From Tetradesmus obliquus (lineage: Eukaryota > Chlorophyta > Chlorophyceae > Sphaeropleales > Scenedesmaceae): a DNA stretch of 64,000 bases. Every line of letters starts with the position of its first letter. Position 1 is the stretch's first letter. The stretch is from the NCBI GenBank assembly GCA_030272155.1, contig CP126191.1, forward strand, positions 10,969,001-11,033,000, in the 5' to 3' direction. This document shows positions 50,215 through 61,784 of this stretch, piece after piece. The position numbers and the translations under genes were made by a program. Below the pieces are notes generated by a model. The model was not told the origin of the DNA. It made no database searches and worked only from the letters and a program-made list of their open reading frames with translations.

Positions 50215-52181
50215 GCCTGACGCATCAGCACTGCCGCCTGATGTGAAGCTGCCTGAGCATGGCGGCTTTGTGGCCTTCTTTGCAGATGCAGGTGAGTTGG
50301 CTGGCAAGGTGTGTAGGGCAAGCAGGCTTCCTGCAGAAATGATCCAACTGTTGTCGGTTATGTCAGCTTACTTTGGTGCTGCCGTCACATGGTACTCGAT
50401 GCGCCACACTGCAGGTGCCAAATACGTCAAGCTGAGCAACCCCTTTGATGAGGCAACCGAGGCAGCCTGCAGGGCAGTTCCTGCCACGCCCAAGTGCCAG
50501 CAGCAGCAGCAGCAGCAGCTAGTGCCACTGCCAGCACTGGAGCAGCAGCTGACAGGCCTGATAGGCCCACCGCACAACTATGTGGGCTTCCCTAACACAG
50601 CAAATGCAGCAGACCTTGCAGCTGCAGATGAGCCCAATGCTGCTGCTGCTGCTAGCCGTGCCAGCATTCATGCTGAGGGCAGCAAGCATGCCGTAGCATC
50701 CGCTGCGCCTGGCAACGGGCTAGGGCTGCAGCTGCCACCAGCTTTGGGTGGCAAAGGTGCCGCAGCGCCTGGCAGCAGCTGGCTGGACCTGGGCTTGGAC
50801 AAGCTGGCTGCAGCAGCAGAGGTGTGTGCATTGCTTCAGCTCTGCCACAGCTTGTGTTTCGCCTTTGCAGAGGGGATGTGGTGTGCACACTGCGTACTTG
50901 TTGCTGCACCGTACTGCGCCCGCAACAGCTGATCAGATGCTGTTTGTGCTGCATGCGCTGCTGCTCCTGCTGCATCAGTCTGCATACCACATAGCAGCAG
51001 TAGCAGCAGCAGCTCATTGTCAGGTGCTGATGGTGGCTTTGCGTGTGCTGCTGGCGCTGTTGCCCCTGCTGCAGGCCTTGGCTGCTGAGAAAGCGACCCG
51101 TGACCAGCAGCGGCTGCAGGCAGCAGCCCGGCCCCTGGCGGCCAACCTGATGGGTGGTGTGCTGCCTGCTGTCATGGCTGGCTTGGTCAAGGTGGCGCTC
51201 AGCAGGCCAGCAGACCCATGCCAGGTGAGACGACTCAGCCGCGCCGCTACTCTTGGCAAAGATAAGAGGTGCCTGGCACGTGCTTGACAGGCGCAATGAT
51301 GCAAGTTGATGTTGCGGCTGCAGCTTGCTGGTGCATGCCGTGCGTTGGTTGCAAGCCTCACATTGCAGATTACTAGTCTGGCTGCATCTGCGGCTGAGTG
51401 CTTGACGTACAACTGCGGTGTCCGCTCTGCAGGTGATTGCTGATGAGCTGCTGGCTGCTGCAGCCCAGCTGGAGGCTAGTTATGCTGACCCTTATGACGA
51501 ACCAGTGTATGGCATCCAGCTGGCAAAAGTGGAGGCAAAGGCAGCACGCGAGGCAGCACGTGCAGCAGCTGCAGCAGCCAAGGCAGCAAGGTGGGTCATG
51601 GCTTTTACGATGTCAGGACGCAGGAGTGTAGTGAAGCTGTGCTCTATGTGCTGGAGTGACTTGCTACATGCTGCGCAACAGGCCGCCTGTCGCCGGCCCT
51701 GTTGAACGTTCAGTGCCATGTGAGTTTCAATACCAATACCAAAGTATGGGATAGACCTACCTCAGGCACAAGCCCAGCGAGCCGATCTACCGCTCATGAG
51801 GGTTGGAGTCAGGTAACCAGTTCGTCCTTCAGTTTCATTACTCGTGTTGCAGCTCACCCTGTGCCACTGCACATTGGTGCTTGCAGGGAGGAAGCGGCTG
51901 CTGCTGCAGCTGCAGCAGCCGCACAACAAGAGGCTAAGGCTGCTGCCGCTGCCAGCAGCTTCACTGCAGGCAGCATGGGCAGCTTTGCTGGCCCACCTGC
52001 AGTGCCAACCCTGGACACAGCAGCTGCCGCAGCTGGTGGTGGCAGCCAGCCGCCCACTCGGCCCGGGTCAGCTGTTGTCGGCAGCAAGGCGGCCAGCAGA
52101 GCTGCTGTGCGCACCAGCACCGCGGCAACTGGCAGCCCTGGCAGAAGCGTCAAGCCAACAGCCTCTGTGCGGGGGCACTGA
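46239..52181 (+). CDS. Adenylate kinase 7-like protein with Dpy-30 motif (ciliary type)
   Basis: Fifteen exons: 46239-46301, 46397-46444, 46576-46686, 46926-47179, 47309-47671, 47954-48171, 48436-48542, 48643-48873, 49053-49241, 49449-49793, 50048-50291, 50415-50821, 51075-51224, 51433-51590, 51887-52181 (1060 aa). The order matches AK7: an N-terminal NAD(P)-type epimerase-like domain (VTFVGISTPLTW, ATYHVEQLLLR, VVCPGVLYGAGEDDS, LPTLHVQDLAAF), a P-loop kinase core (GPPAAGKT, 348-355), and a C-terminal Dpy-30-like helix pair at about 882-918 (NLMGGVLPAVMAGL). AK7 proteins are found in motile cilia. The usual G[FY]PR block is GWMR (429-432), and the kinase region is interrupted by Ala/Ser/Gln-rich inserts, so catalysis may be weakened. 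The C-terminal 100 residues are an Ala-rich coiled-coil-like tail. Confidence 0.85.
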
Positions 52182-53079
52182 GTGGCAGGCTGTCAGCAGT
52201 TGGCTGACCCGTAATGTGCGCGGAGCCCTACTGTAGAAGTAAAATACGTTACGTTGTGAAGTTAGCAGCCTCGATACACTGGCACACACTGCAGAAACTT
52301 GTAAGGAGCTGGGTACACTTGCTGTATGGTCCCATCGTCACTCTCTGAACTGTTCAGCTGCACAAGCACTGCTGCACGGCTTGCTGCCACTTCACTTACT
52401 TTCTGCGTGCACGGCCCACACAAGCAGCTTCCCCTGTTACTGGCGCTCGGTGACACCAACTCCTTTGCAAATGCCACACTGTGACGCCGTTCCTACTAGC
52501 TGACAGCTCCCACTGCTGAACAAAGCACACACCCATGTGCCACGTAACTGTCCTCATATATGTAGTGCTGTCATTACAGCACCACTGCTGCGCAAGTACT
52601 TGTAGCGGTATAGAATGTTACATCGTCAAGTCTGCGGCCCCAACACAAGGGCACACGCTGCAGGAACCTGTAACAGGAGCCGAGTACACTTGCTGCTTAG
52701 CCTCGTCGTCACTCCCTGCACTGTTCAGCTGTACAAGCACTGCTGCGCACAACCCCTGGCTGCCACACAATTTTTCATCTGCCAAGAAAGGCCTACAGGC
52801 CAGATTGCATTGCCACTCTGTGACACTGACTGCACCCATTATGTCACTCCGTGACACCCATCGTTTTTGCCTGACAGCTCCCATCATTGTACAAGTACAC
52901 TCCTATGTGCCAACTGCACGGTCATGTAACTGCCCTCACGCTGGACTGATGTACCGGCAACCCTGCTACTGCTGCTCCAGTACTACAGCCCTTCATCCTC
53001 AAACCCTGACACTGCATACAAAGCTGTTGATGACGCTGAACCACGTGCTAAGCAGCACCATGTGCAAAGCTGCATGCCT
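52182..53079. repeat. Diverged tandem duplication of about 370 bp in convergent intergenic DNA
   Basis: The stretch 52262-52570 is repeated at about 52632-52960 with a period near 370 bp. Shared landmarks include GTACACTTGCTG (52313, 52684), ACTGTTCAGCTG and GACAGCTCCCA (52502, 52872). Substitutions and small indels separate the copies. The region holds the 3' UTRs of the AK7-like gene and secreted protein A. Confidence 0.8.
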
Positions 53080-55076
53080 TCAGCATGTGATGAGTGTACT
53101 GGATTTGGGACCTGACTCGGAGTCAAGAAGGCACTCAGCTGCGCCGCGCAGCAGCGTCAGGATGAGCCACTCGTTGTTAGCGGAGGCCACCACGCCCATG
53201 GAGTTCTTGATCGTTGCGTCGCTGGGAGGCTGTGAGTTTTTGCCATAGACCTGGGCGAGGAGGGAGCGCAGAGCAGATGGAGGCAGAGCCGTGCAAGGTC
53301 AGACATGCTCGAAGCGCAAAGTTGGTCTCTGAAAATCAAGCAGAAGCTGCATGCTGCGATAGCAGACTGAGCCTGTCAGCTGCTATTGCCCGTGCCAGCT
53401 GTGTACAAAACCTCCAGCAGCTTTGCAGCTTACGCGGCATGCACAGCCTGGCAAGATGCTGTAATATGGCACAGCCCCAGCTGTGCAGAGCAACTGCATG
53501 AACACAGCTGCTCCGCTGCAACAGCTCGTTGCAGTTTTGCAGCCTGCATGCAACGAGGAAGGCGCGGCCCCTTACCATCATGAACGGCGTGACGGCTGAT
53601 GGCGTGGTGCCAGCTTCAATGGTCACGGCGATTGTATTGGTCGCCTTTGTCTGTTTGTTGGGGTCAAACTTGCAGCTGATTGCCTGAGTTTGTTGCTTGG
53701 AGCAGGAGATAAAAAATGAACTTGTCTTGCTGCCCTTTGCCCATGTGTGCCCTGCCTGTAGGGCGCCCTTCACCTCGTTAGGAGTGAGGCCCACATGCAT
53801 GTGCAGCTGCAGATGGCAGCAGCAAGCACGCCAGCGCCAACGGCAGCACGGTGACAAGCAGTCCCCACGGCAGTGCAAGCAGCAGCAGCAGCAGCAGACG
53901 AGCATCAGCCGCAGTTGCAAGCGCATGTGTGTAGCTGCCAGGTTTTGACTTGCAGCTCTAGATCTAGCAGGTTCCTGAAAGGAACTTTCTTGATGAAGCA
54001 AATAACCATCACAGTGTACAGCTGCTACTGCTGCTGCTCAGCAGCAGTGGGTAATCGCTGATCACTACTCTGTTGCCTGGGCTGCGCCATGGCCCTGCAA
54101 TGTACAAGGCAGCTGCCGACTTGTCCACACCGTGCATGGAACCTGTTGGCTAGCAGCCCACCATGTCAACATTGCCAACTCTGGATGGACGGATGCCAGC
54201 AAGCTAGCTAGCTAGCTGTGGCTTTTCACCTAGCTAGACAACTGCAGTTCTGTATCCATCAAAACACCAAGTTGGCTTATAGTCGGCAGTGCTGACCAGC
54301 CCTGACCTGGTGCTGGGTGCGCTTCTGCATGGAGTTGACGGAGACGACGTAGCCAAAGTAGTCCGCCACCTTGCCCCCTGCATCTGTGTACCTCTTCAGC
54401 GACGCGTCCCATGCCGTCTCCCCCCCGCACCTGCCGTTCTGCCAAACCTCGATGCCACGGCACGGCTGGTTGGGCATCACCTGGCAGGGCGGGCGGCAGG
54501 TGCAGCGGGTTCAGCAGTGCAGTCCCGGTGTGGTGGTTGCAGCAGCAAGCTACAGATGTGGCTTACCAACCAGGTACAAGGCATGCCTTGTACCCAGCTT
54601 ACCAACCAGGTACAAGGCATGCCTTGTTCCCAGCTCATGTGCGCCACCAGCAGCTGTGGTGACTGCTTATGGGCTGTCGCTAAGCTGCCTGAGGATCAGA
54701 CTGTTTATGAGTTAATTAGCCTCCTGCCCCACACCAAACAACTGCCTTTGATGCTGGGTGTGCACGCAAGCAGCTGCTCTGTGCCGCAGAAGGGTTCGCG
54801 ACTACATCGCGACTCTGCTCAAAGAGCACGTCAAGAAGTCCCTGTTTTGCATCAGTCTGAACTCACCAGGCTATGTTCTGTCTGTGAAGTTGGGCTTTTT
54901 GAGTTGTGGACAAAAGCCAGTGTGCCAGTGTTCATGGAGCCGTCTTTCTGTGTGCAGTGCCTGCGGCACAAGAACGCAACATATCGTCAACACTAGTGAC
55001 GCAAATGGGATGATAGCAACTCAACTCAACAGCAGCAACTCAACAACAGGATTGCTGGTAATGGCAGCGGCGGTGG

Positions 55077-55111
<35 letters not shown>

Positions 55112-56043
55112 GTAGCGGCAGCTCCCACGCCTGCTAGTAGCAGCACCAAAGGCCTTTGGACAGTCCTACGGAGGAGGTGGCTCACGCAAAGTAGAGGAAG
55201 CAGCCAGGGCAGTAGTTTGTGTTGTCCCAGGCGTTGGCTGGAAAGCCCTTCTCGGCTAGGGGCCGGGGCGGGCTGCTGAACTCGTGGGACAGCCGGCAGT
55301 CCAGTGAGGGGTCCACCAGGCAGGTGAACCTGCGGCAAATGGGCGTGGCGACGCATGTTGTACATGGACAGTGGTGTACATTGGCAGTGACAGCAACAGC
55401 TGCCGGTCATCTGTGAGACATGGACACTCATTGGCTATGCTGCGGTGCTTGGCACATGAGCTGCTGCTGCTTCAACGCCCTTTGTTGCCTGGAGCGTTGC
55501 TGGCTGCATATCTTATAATGACTGTCAATATGATGATAATGACTGGACTTGGCTGACTTGATACTGACTTGGCTGGCCAACGCAGCCGCTGCAAGCGCCG
55601 TGCGCAAACCCACTTGCTGAACATGTTTGGTGTGAGAGTAGAGGGTAGCGTCACAGGAAATGCCTGCACATGGCGAAGAAAAGGGCACCTTGTTGGACTC
55701 CGCGTGCTGCAGAGGTGAGCTTTCAGCTATAGATCAATTTCGCAAGCTTTGCTGTTGGCAAACATGTTTTGCACTTGTACAAGTGCTAGCAGCGCTGCAG
55801 CTGCCAGCTTGTCACTGCAGCTGCACAGCTGCATGCAGTGATTGCGCAGCCACATCTGTGCATGCTGTACTGCACGTAGCTATATGCTGCAGCTGACTTA
55901 CGTTGTTTGTAAAGCAGGGCTTGTTGCATGGTGATGCTCCCACGGCAGCAGCAACTGATGCATCAAGCGACTGTGACGCCACTGTCGCCATGAGGCACGC
56001 CAGAAGCCACGCCCCCGCTGCCAACAGCGGCGAGCGACGAAGC
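53080..56043 (-). CDS. Secreted Cys-rich protein A, unknown family (5' end unresolved)
   Basis: Seven exons on the minus strand, 5' to 3': 56043-55902, 55663-55614, 55329-55186, 54960-54867, 54480-54307, 53806-53576, 53250-53080, giving 334 aa from the 56043 acceptor. The upstream exon carrying the start codon is not certain; an in-frame ATG inside the first listed exon would give a truncated signal. A hydrophobic signal-like stretch (LLAAGAWLLACLMATVAS) precedes a Cys-rich body: CNKPCF, FTCLVDPSLDCRLSHEF, YCPGCFLYFAHC, KDGSMNTGTL, MPNQPCRGIEVW, DYFGYVVSVNSM. A later half (HMHVG to IEAG, then NSMGVVASANNEWLIL) is also shared with paralogue B. Exon sizes of 50, 94 and 174 nt are identical in B. 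I do not recognise the family; a cell-wall or extracellular-matrix role is only a guess. Confidence 0.75.
54561..54633 (+). repeat. 36-bp tandem repeat, two copies
   Basis: Two near-identical 36-bp units beginning GCTTACCAACCAGGTACAAG start at 54561 and 54597. They lie in an intron of secreted protein A (between the 54867 and 54480 exon edges). Confidence 0.9.
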
Positions 56044-56119
56044 CTGCATGTAATGAGGCAGGTGGTTGTATCATTGGAGCTGGCGGTAAGCTCGCAAGGC
56101 TGGCCAGTGCTTAGACTCG

Positions 56120-56159
56120 TATCAGACGGTAACCAGGAGCTCCTGGTTACCGTCTGATA
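56120..56159. repeat. Perfect 40-bp palindrome
   Basis: The left half is TATCAGACGGTAACCAGGAG and the right half is its exact reverse complement with no spacer. It lies 77 bp upstream (in gene sense) of the first supported exon of secreted protein A, in its promoter or first intron. Paralogue B lacks it. Confidence 0.97.
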
Positions 56160-56761
56160 GTGCGGTCGTACACGCTTGCAGCTGAAGCTGTTGATCAAAC
56201 ATGTTGTATCAAGGATCAGATAAACTATTGGCAGCTGCTGAAGTGAGATATTGGGAAGCTGCTGCTCTGTTTGCTCAGCTGGCACAATGGCGATCACAGC
56301 CGAAGACAACTGCCATATACGGTGCATCAACTAATTCACCTGCAATTCGGCATTTTGCTGTTCCGGAAGAAGCGCATGGGAGAAGCTGTCTTCAGGTGGT
56401 TGAGTGTGCTTATGTGCAAGTGCCTTATGCGCCCGTGCTCAGTACACGCAGATCACGCCCGACTATGTTGGTGTCGCTTGTGGTACTAACCCGGCTGCTT
56501 TCAAAGCTGCTGATGTGTGATAGGTGGGTTGTCAATAACAACTTCGCCGGTGAAGGGAAGTGACGAGGAGCAGTGAATCCTCGCACTTGCTTGGCGGTTG
56601 CTGTCGTTCCTTGCCATACAAATATAGATATACCAAGGAATTTCATTGCCGCAATAAGACTACGACCACGCTGCTCCAGGAACCTCAAAGGAACCTCACA
56701 ATAAATTGAATCTTGATGCATCACCTAGGTCTCCTCACCCAACAGCGGTGGTGCTGGCGAC
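56160..56761. other. Intergenic, junction of the segmental duplication
   Basis: About 600 bp. A piece at about 56515-56560 (TTGTCAATAAC, TTCGCCGG) resembles 62295-62320 upstream of paralogue B, so the duplicated block probably reaches here. No gene is recognised. Confidence 0.4.
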
Positions 56762-58006
56762 TGTTTGTTGCCTGGTGCAAACATGTGGGTCTACTTATGC
56801 CAGTGCTGGAGCAGCTGACAGACCTGATACATCAGGCCTGCATTGGCCCGCCACCGTGACACACTGCAGTTGGCAACTTTGTGGGCTGCCCAGAATCAGC
56901 AACTGCGACAGACCCTGCAGCGGCACATGCCATGATGGCCCCACCATGGCTCCTACTGGCCGTGCCAGCATTCTTGCTGACGGAAGCAGGCGTCTGCTGG
57001 CATGCGGCCGTATCTGCTGCGTCTTGCAGAATGCTAGCGCTCCGAGCCAGCAGAACCAGCTGAGCCAGCTGAGGCAGCTGCAGTGCAGGGTGCAGTGCAG
57101 CTCGCGCAAGCTTTGGGTTGCAAAGGTGCCGCAGCGCCTGGCAGCAGCTGGCTGGACCTGGGCTTGGACAAGCTGGTTGCGGCAGCAGAGATGTGTGCGT
57201 TGCTTCAGCTCTGCCGCAGCTTGTGTTTCACCATTGTGCTTTGCAGAGGGAGTGTGGTGTGCACATCGCATCTTTGTTGAAGCAGAAGCAGCAGCTGATC
57301 AATAATAATAATAGTCTTCTGGTAAGCCATACCTTATCGGCATCGGCGACCGCCCCCCGGAACGGAGCGGAAACTACGACTATTATTGCCTCTCTATTGG
57401 TGAGGGGTAGACCACCCAGACCCCCTCACCGCCTTCACCAGGCAGCAGGTGGGGGTTACCCATACGGTTGGCTGCAAAATGCTTGTGACTTCAGCAGCAG
57501 CTGATCAACTATCGTTCCTGCTGTGCGTGCTGCTGCTCTTGCTAAATCAGTCTGCACAACGCTCAACCGCAGCAGGAACATCTGGCCAGGTGATGATGAT
57601 GATACCAAACTTTCAAAGCTGTAGCGCTGTGTCAGGGCGTTTGCGTCACAGTAAAAACCGTACGGGGCGCAGGAGTATAGAAAGCGCTGCGCCCCTTGTG
57701 CTTGAATTCAAGCTTCAAAGTGGCTTGCTGCCGCACTGCTGGCAGCATGATGCTGCATGCTGCATGCTGCGCAACAGGCCGCATGTCACACGCCCTGTCT
57801 GACGTCCACAGCCATGCGCGTGCCAACACTCATGTCACAGCTCACCCTATGCTACTGTGGTCTGCACCCAGGAAGCAAGTCGCAGCCGCCGCAGCTGCCG
57901 CAGCCGCACAGCAAGAGGCTGAGGCTGCTGCTGCTGCCAGCAGCTTCACTGCAGGCAGCATGGGCAGCTTTGCTGGCCCGCCTGCAGTGCCAACCCTGGA
58001 CACAAG
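56762..58006 (+). pseudogene. Decayed copy of the 3' part of the AK7-like gene
   Basis: Matches exon 12, the following intron, intron 14 and exon 15 of the intact gene at 46239-52181. The exon 12 end at 57115-57190 is nearly identical to 50740-50821, but the donor GTGTGTGC is ATGTGTGC here. Sequence matching exons 13 and 14 is missing, replaced by about 170 bp of unrelated DNA (57600-57750). The exon 15 copy (57870-58004) keeps the Ala-rich stretch and SSFTAGSMGSFAGPPAVPTL, then stops matching. There is no 5' half. A 190-bp insertion interrupts the intron copy. Confidence 0.85.
57303..57492. mobile_element. 190-bp non-autonomous insertion with 16-bp target-site duplication
   Basis: AGCAGCAGCTGATCAA flanks the insert at 57287-57302 and 57493-57508. 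The corresponding place in the intact AK7-like gene (about 50924-50940, CAACAGCTGATCAGATG) has one copy and no insert. One end is a TAA/ATT triplet run (57303-57312), as seen at the tail of some SINEs. No terminal inverted repeats or coding capacity are visible. Confidence 0.75.
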
Positions 58007-58895
58007 GGTTAAATTGATCATCAATGTTACAACGTAATTACCAAGGCCTGGATGCAGTGCCCTGCCAGCATAAAGTGTACCTCAGCAGTAATGCATAAGG
58101 TTGGTGGCAGATACATGCGCATGCAGCATAGTGTCAACAACTGTCAGTGACACTTGGCCCTTTTACAAGCTGTGCCAATGGTGCAGACAACACGGCCGTC
58201 TTAGGTCGTTGAGGTGTGGAGATCTGCATCAAGCCATCCACATGTGGCACAGTTTCTAGTACAACATTCAACGCAATCGTATGCAACACTAGTTTATGTT
58301 ACATTACGCTACATACTCAACTCATCAAAGAACTGGAACCCCAATCAGAAGCCGACGAGAGGCCCATAGGGGACAGAGACGTCAGTGAAATATAAATTGC
58401 CATAATAGATGCCATAGTTATATGCCATGGTATGCCAGAAACATCAGATGCCGTGAGATGTGCAGCAAACAGCACTTGTAAAGCATCAAGCCTTCCTGCT
58501 TCAAAGCAACGCCAGGCTGTGGCAAGTGGCAACACGCAAGCAGCAGCGGTGCTGCACTGCAGCCTGCAGAGCATGGTGCTCTGGCTAGAGCCTTGCAGAC
58601 GCACAGATTCCACCTCCAAGCTCAGAGATCACGTTGAAGCATGAAGGGGGAGCATGCAGTTATCAATGATGTGTTTCGCAACGGTGTATCAAGCTAAACC
58701 AGGTGTAGCAGGACGAGGTTGTTCCTCATTAAAGCCTGCTGTAGTGCTGTACAGCACAGCCTTCAGCCTTGATTTATGTACTCAGTGCATGGAGTCCATG
58801 CACCATGCAGCATCCACAGGTGTGATTCCACACAGTCCAGCGCTTTGCCAGGCGCACTCCCTCGCAACAGAGAATCATCATCATCATGTTACCCA
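58007..58895. other. Intergenic, no gene recognised
   Basis: About 890 bp between the AK7 pseudogene and the stop codon of paralogue B. It corresponds in position to 52182-53079 of the first block but I could not align it by eye. No RNA gene is seen. Confidence 0.35.
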
Positions 58896-59930
58896 TCACA
58901 GCTTCAGCCTCCTGCCAGGCACGCCATCCACAACACCTGGCACAGTTGTGTCGGGAGTGGCCACGGTGTCAACAGCAGGTTCACCACCACCACCAGCAGC
59001 TGCAGCAGCAGCAGCAGCAGCAGCAGCGGCGGCGGCGTCCACATCCATGGCAGCAGCGTCGACTGCACGGCGGCGGGAACTTGCTGGGTTGCACTTCTGG
59101 TCGTCCTTGGCTTCGTCGGCCAGGAGGCACTCTGCTGCGCCGCCCAGCAGCTTGAGGATGAGCCACTGATTGTCGGCAGAAGCCACCACGCCCATGGAGT
59201 GCTTGATAGTGCTCTGGCCGGGAGGACTGGGAGCTTTTGTGTTTTTGCCGTAAATCTGCGGGAGCAAGACAGCAGCGTGCAGTGATGCAGGGTGGCTCGC
59301 AATGCCTGGGATGAACTGGACAGCAGCAGAGACACAACAGCGGCACCGTTATGAAAGCATTCTGGGCTGGAGTCTGCTGATGCCCGGTGCTAGCTGTATG
59401 CAATCCGTTCACCGGCAGTGCACGTTACGCTGCGCATGAACACCCCCTGCTCTTTGGGACAGCAAATAGTTGCCCCCATCTCTCTTTTTGCAACAACTGT
59501 TGTTTTCCTGCTACCTGCATGCAGCATGCAAGGTGCAGCCCTCACCGTTTCAAACGGCTTGGCTACAGATGGACTGGCGCCAGCTGCAAAAGTTGCGACA
59601 ATGGTGTTTTGTGGTTCTGTCTGCTTGCTGGCATCAAACTTGCATGATATGTCTGCTGCTTTGGCCTTGGTGCAAGCAATCATGAAGGTCTTCTTTGAGC
59701 CCTTGGCCCAGGCATGCCCCTTCTCCAGGGCATCCTTCACTCCAGGTGCCAGGGTACCCACATGCAGGTGGAGCTGCAGGTGGCAGCAGCAAGCACGCCA
59801 GCGGCAGCGGCAGCGCAGCAAATGGCACGCATCCACATTGGCAGCAACAGCAGATGGTTTCAGCCAGGTGTCACCGCAATCGTAGGTGTGACACCTGCAA
59901 CTGCATATCTGCTGAGAACTGCAGCTACAC

Positions 59931-59969
<39 letters not shown>

Positions 59970-61784
59970 GAGTGTGGGTACTTGCTGTGCGCAACCTCCC
60001 AGCCCTGGTTGCGTCATACAACGCCCGAGACAGCTGCAGTGCATGCGCCGTGCACACGGCCTTGCAATGAAGCAGTCGCCAAGAAGCACGTGCACATCGT
60101 CCGCCCTCAACCAGCTCAACCTGACTACTTGTGCTGCATGCAGTGCGCTGAGCATAGCACACCATGGGCAAGGACAGGGTGTATGAACTGCAAACAATTC
60201 CAGCCAACAGCAATTCAGCAAAAACAACGCTGCGGGCAGTGCTCCTGTGCCCTGACCTGTTGCCGGGTGCGCTTCCTCATCGAGTTGACGGCAATGACGT
60301 ACTTGAAGTAGTCCTTCGGGTTGCCCGTGGCATCTGTGTACGCCTTCAACGCAGCATCCCACGCCTTCTCTCCCCCGCACCTGGGGCTCTCCCACACCTC
60401 CACCCCACGGCACGGCTGGTTAGGCATCACCTGGCAAGGCAGGCAGCAGGTGCAGCGGCGCTCAGCAGTGCAATGTTGTCCGTGGCTGCGGCAGCAAGCC
60501 AACACTGCAGCCTCTCAAACGGGTGCAAGGCAACAATGCCGATTTCAAAAGGAGCTCCGACGAGTAATTGTTGTGCAGAAGCGCTGTGTCTGCAGGGCTG
60601 ATTCCGTTGATCTGTCCTGCTGCCCAGGCTGTTGGCCAGCAGGGTGGTCAGCCCATTGCAGACCCTGCTCAATGCGAAGCAAGCCACGCTACTGCAGCTT
60701 GTGCACCCAAGCAGCTGTTCTGGTGGCTGATGGAAGCCTCTCTTAAGACATGTTTGTCTTGCACAAAGTGCATCTCACCAGGGCATGCCGCGTGGTTGAA
60801 ACTGGGCTGCCTCCGTTGGTGACAAACCTCAGAGTGCCAGTGTTCATGGAGCCGTCTTTCTGTGCGCAGTAACTGCAGCACAAGCAGGCCGCACGATTTC
60901 AGCTTTAGCGGCTGGATGGGGACAGCAGTCACACACACCCCAGCAGCAGCAGCAGCAGGAGCAGCAGCAGCAGCAGCAGCAGCTCCCAGGGTGCTGGCAG
61001 GCAGCTTCTACATGGCTTTCAGCCCTGCTGAGAAGGCGACTCACGTGAAGTAGATGTCGCAGCTGTTGCAGTGCGCATCAGGGCCGTACCATGCATTGCC
61101 TGGGGGCCGGTCGCGGAACTCGTGCGCCAGCCGGCAGTCCGTGGAGGGGTCACGCAGGCATGTGTACCTGCGGCAGGCGGGACAGAGCAGCTGCTGGTCA
61201 GCACTGGTGGCAGGCGGCGCAGGGGCAGTGCACTAGTGCTGTGGCGTTGTGTACAAGGTCTGCTGCTTCTTCATTGCGGTTCATTGCCTGGCCAGTGACT
61301 GGCTGCACATGCCTTGCCCAGGCTGCAGGGTATGGTGTGTCACAACACAGCTTGCGCAAACCTCACGTGTTGAACATCTCTTTTGTGAGGCCTGAGGAAG
61401 GGGTGATGGGAAACGCCTGCGCAAAGTGACACAAGAGGGCAGCTGGTCAGGTTCAGCATGCCGCACAGGGAGCGTAGTACAGGTGCTGAGCATTGCTGTC
61501 AAAATGGCAGCTGCAGGGCAGCAGCGCTGCCAGCAGGCTGCACACATGGCAGCACTTCGTCCTTGCATTTCAATTTCAGGTTGCTGCGCGTTTCAGCTGG
61601 CATACCTGATCTCTCACTGCGTTGTGCATCTACAGCATGCAAGTAACCATGGAACTGCATCTGCCTCACCTTTTGGTCAAAACAGGGCTTGTTGCATGGT
61701 ATGAATGCGGTCACAGTCACTGGTGACATCATCAGGCACACCAGAAGCCAAGCCACAGCTGCTGGCAGCAGCGAGCTGCCCAGC
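58896..61784 (-). CDS. Secreted Cys-rich protein B, paralogue of A (5' end unresolved)
   Basis: Seven exons on the minus strand, 5' to 3': 61784-61670, 61416-61367, 61167-61045, 60872-60779, 60430-60257, 59773-59546, 59255-58896, giving 380 aa from the 61784 acceptor. The start codon is in an unresolved upstream exon, or at the ATG pair at 61732/61729, which would truncate the signal (LLPAAVAWLLVCLMMSPV). The Cys-rich body parallels protein A: CNKPCFDQK, YTCLRDPSTDCRLAHEF, CNSCDIYFTYC, KDGSMNTGTL, MPNQPCRGVEVW, DYFKYVIAVNSM. In the 58-residue fifth exon about 70% of positions match A by eye. B differs by a longer last exon that adds a poly-Ala/Gly tract (about 59000-59040) and ends GVVDGVPGRRLKL. 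The arrangement and spacing behind an AK7 end repeats that of gene A. Function is unknown. Confidence 0.75.

Noticed and set aside
52182-53079. LTR retrotransposon from the 370-bp direct repeats
   Set aside because: The repeats are in tandem with no internal coding region and no TG..CA ends were found.
53080-61784. Assignment of proteins A and B to pherophorins
   Set aside because: The typical Pro-rich rod and the pherophorin Cys pattern are not visible; only secretion and Cys richness agree.
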